A model generated the notes under the pieces. It searched no databases, had not been told where the DNA came from, and saw only the letters and a program-made list of their open reading frames with translations. Positions 30,918 to 31,159 of a stretch of 31,159 nucleotides of DNA are shown in pieces. Source of the DNA: UBA9732 sp963621975 (lineage in GTDB: Bacteria > Spirochaetota > Spirochaetia > Sphaerochaetales > Sphaerochaetaceae). The stretch is from contig CAVFGI010000023.1 of NCBI GenBank assembly GCA_963621975.1, positions 1-31,159 of the forward strand, in the 5' to 3' direction. The number at the start of each line of letters is the position of its first letter. The stretch's first letter is position 1. Position numbers and translations under genes: made by a program.

Positions 30918-31159
30918 ATGGTACAGATGCAATCATACATGAATGTTGCTGACAACAGCGGAGCCAGACTTGTCCAAGTTATTAAAGTCCTCGGCGGCAG
31001 CCATAGATATGTGGCTGGCGTTGGTGATATTGTTGTTGTTGCTGTTAAGGATGCACTTCCAAACGGAGCTATTAAAAAGGGTGACGTTTTGAAGGCTGTC
31101 ATCGTCAGAACAAAGAAGGAATACCGCAGACCTGACGGTACATACATCAGGTTCGATGA
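30918..31159 (+). CDS. rplN: 50S ribosomal protein L14, 3' part outside the window
   Basis: The first 80 codons of L14 are present, starting MVQMQSYMNVADNSGARLVQ and continuing with VIVRTKKEYRRPDGTYIRFD. The complete protein is usually about 122 residues, so about a third is cut off by the window end. The terminal bases TGA at 31157-31159 are not in frame and are not a stop. AAGGAG precedes the ATG. The gene continues the S10/spc order. Confidence 0.97.
   Translation, partial: MVQMQSYMNVADNSGARLVQVIKVLGGSHRYVAGVGDIVVVAVKDALPNGAIKKGDVLKAVIVRTKKEYRRPDGTYIRFD

Noticed and set aside
31157..31159. TGA at the very end of the window as stop codon of rplN
   Set aside because: It is out of frame, and L14 is normally about 40 residues longer.

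Overview
The window looks like a chromosomal housekeeping region of a spirochaete, most likely a member of the Treponemataceae (an inference; no search was possible). Supporting signs are the order rpmG, tRNA-Trp, secE, nusG, rplK, rplA, rplJ, rplL, rpoB, rpoC, rpsL, rpsG; a very short SecE (59 residues); an EF-Tu switch I reading INTRHVEY; a non-serine residue at the E. coli RpoB 531 position; and the absence of fusA after rpsG. Base composition is moderately AT-rich and the genetic code is standard.

Layout. Positions 1-46 are the 3' end of a 5S rRNA, so the window starts at the tail of an rRNA operon, followed by about 355 bp of non-coding DNA with a hairpin and a cluster of four inverted 11-mers. 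Positions 402-4045 hold a plus-strand run: MATE efflux protein, rmuC and an ornithine carbamoyltransferase. A TetR-type regulator (minus) converges on argF and is divergent from clpB (4768-7347). clpB in turn converges on a minus-strand pair, glycogen phosphorylase and a MobA/MocA-like nucleotidyltransferase. Both convergent pairs share a self-complementary tetranucleotide in which the two stop codons overlap, and both plus-strand genes have a terminator-like hairpin lying inside the opposing gene.

From 10681 everything is on the plus strand and concerns transcription and translation. A promoter precedes tRNA-Thr, rpmG, tRNA-Trp, secE and nusG. A structured 249-nt leader with an L1-type binding motif precedes rplK-rplA-rplJ-rplL. 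Hairpins lie between rplJ and rplL, and an attenuator-like terminator lies between rplL and rpoB. rpoB and rpoC follow, then a folded leader and rpsL-rpsG, ending at a strong terminator. A non-coding stretch and an SGNH-hydrolase gene then stand where fusA is often found in other bacteria.

A near-consensus promoter at 24339-24368 starts the tuf unit, with an unusually long folded 5' leader of about 285 nt. tuf is followed by a canonical terminator whose T-tract directly abuts the rpsJ ribosome-binding site. After it runs the S10/spc cluster: rpsJ, rplC, rplD, rplW, rplB, rpsS, rplV, rpsC, rplP, rpmC, rpsQ and rplN, the last cut by the window end. No promoter was recognised between tuf and rpsJ, so read-through of the terminator probably sets the ratio of EF-Tu to ribosomal proteins.

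No mobile element, CRISPR array or defence system was found. The most interesting material is regulatory: the tuf leader, the tuf/rpsJ terminator, the rplK and rpsL leaders, and two repeat clusters. Two protein-level points also stand out: the RpoB rifamycin pocket and an altered EF-Tu loop.
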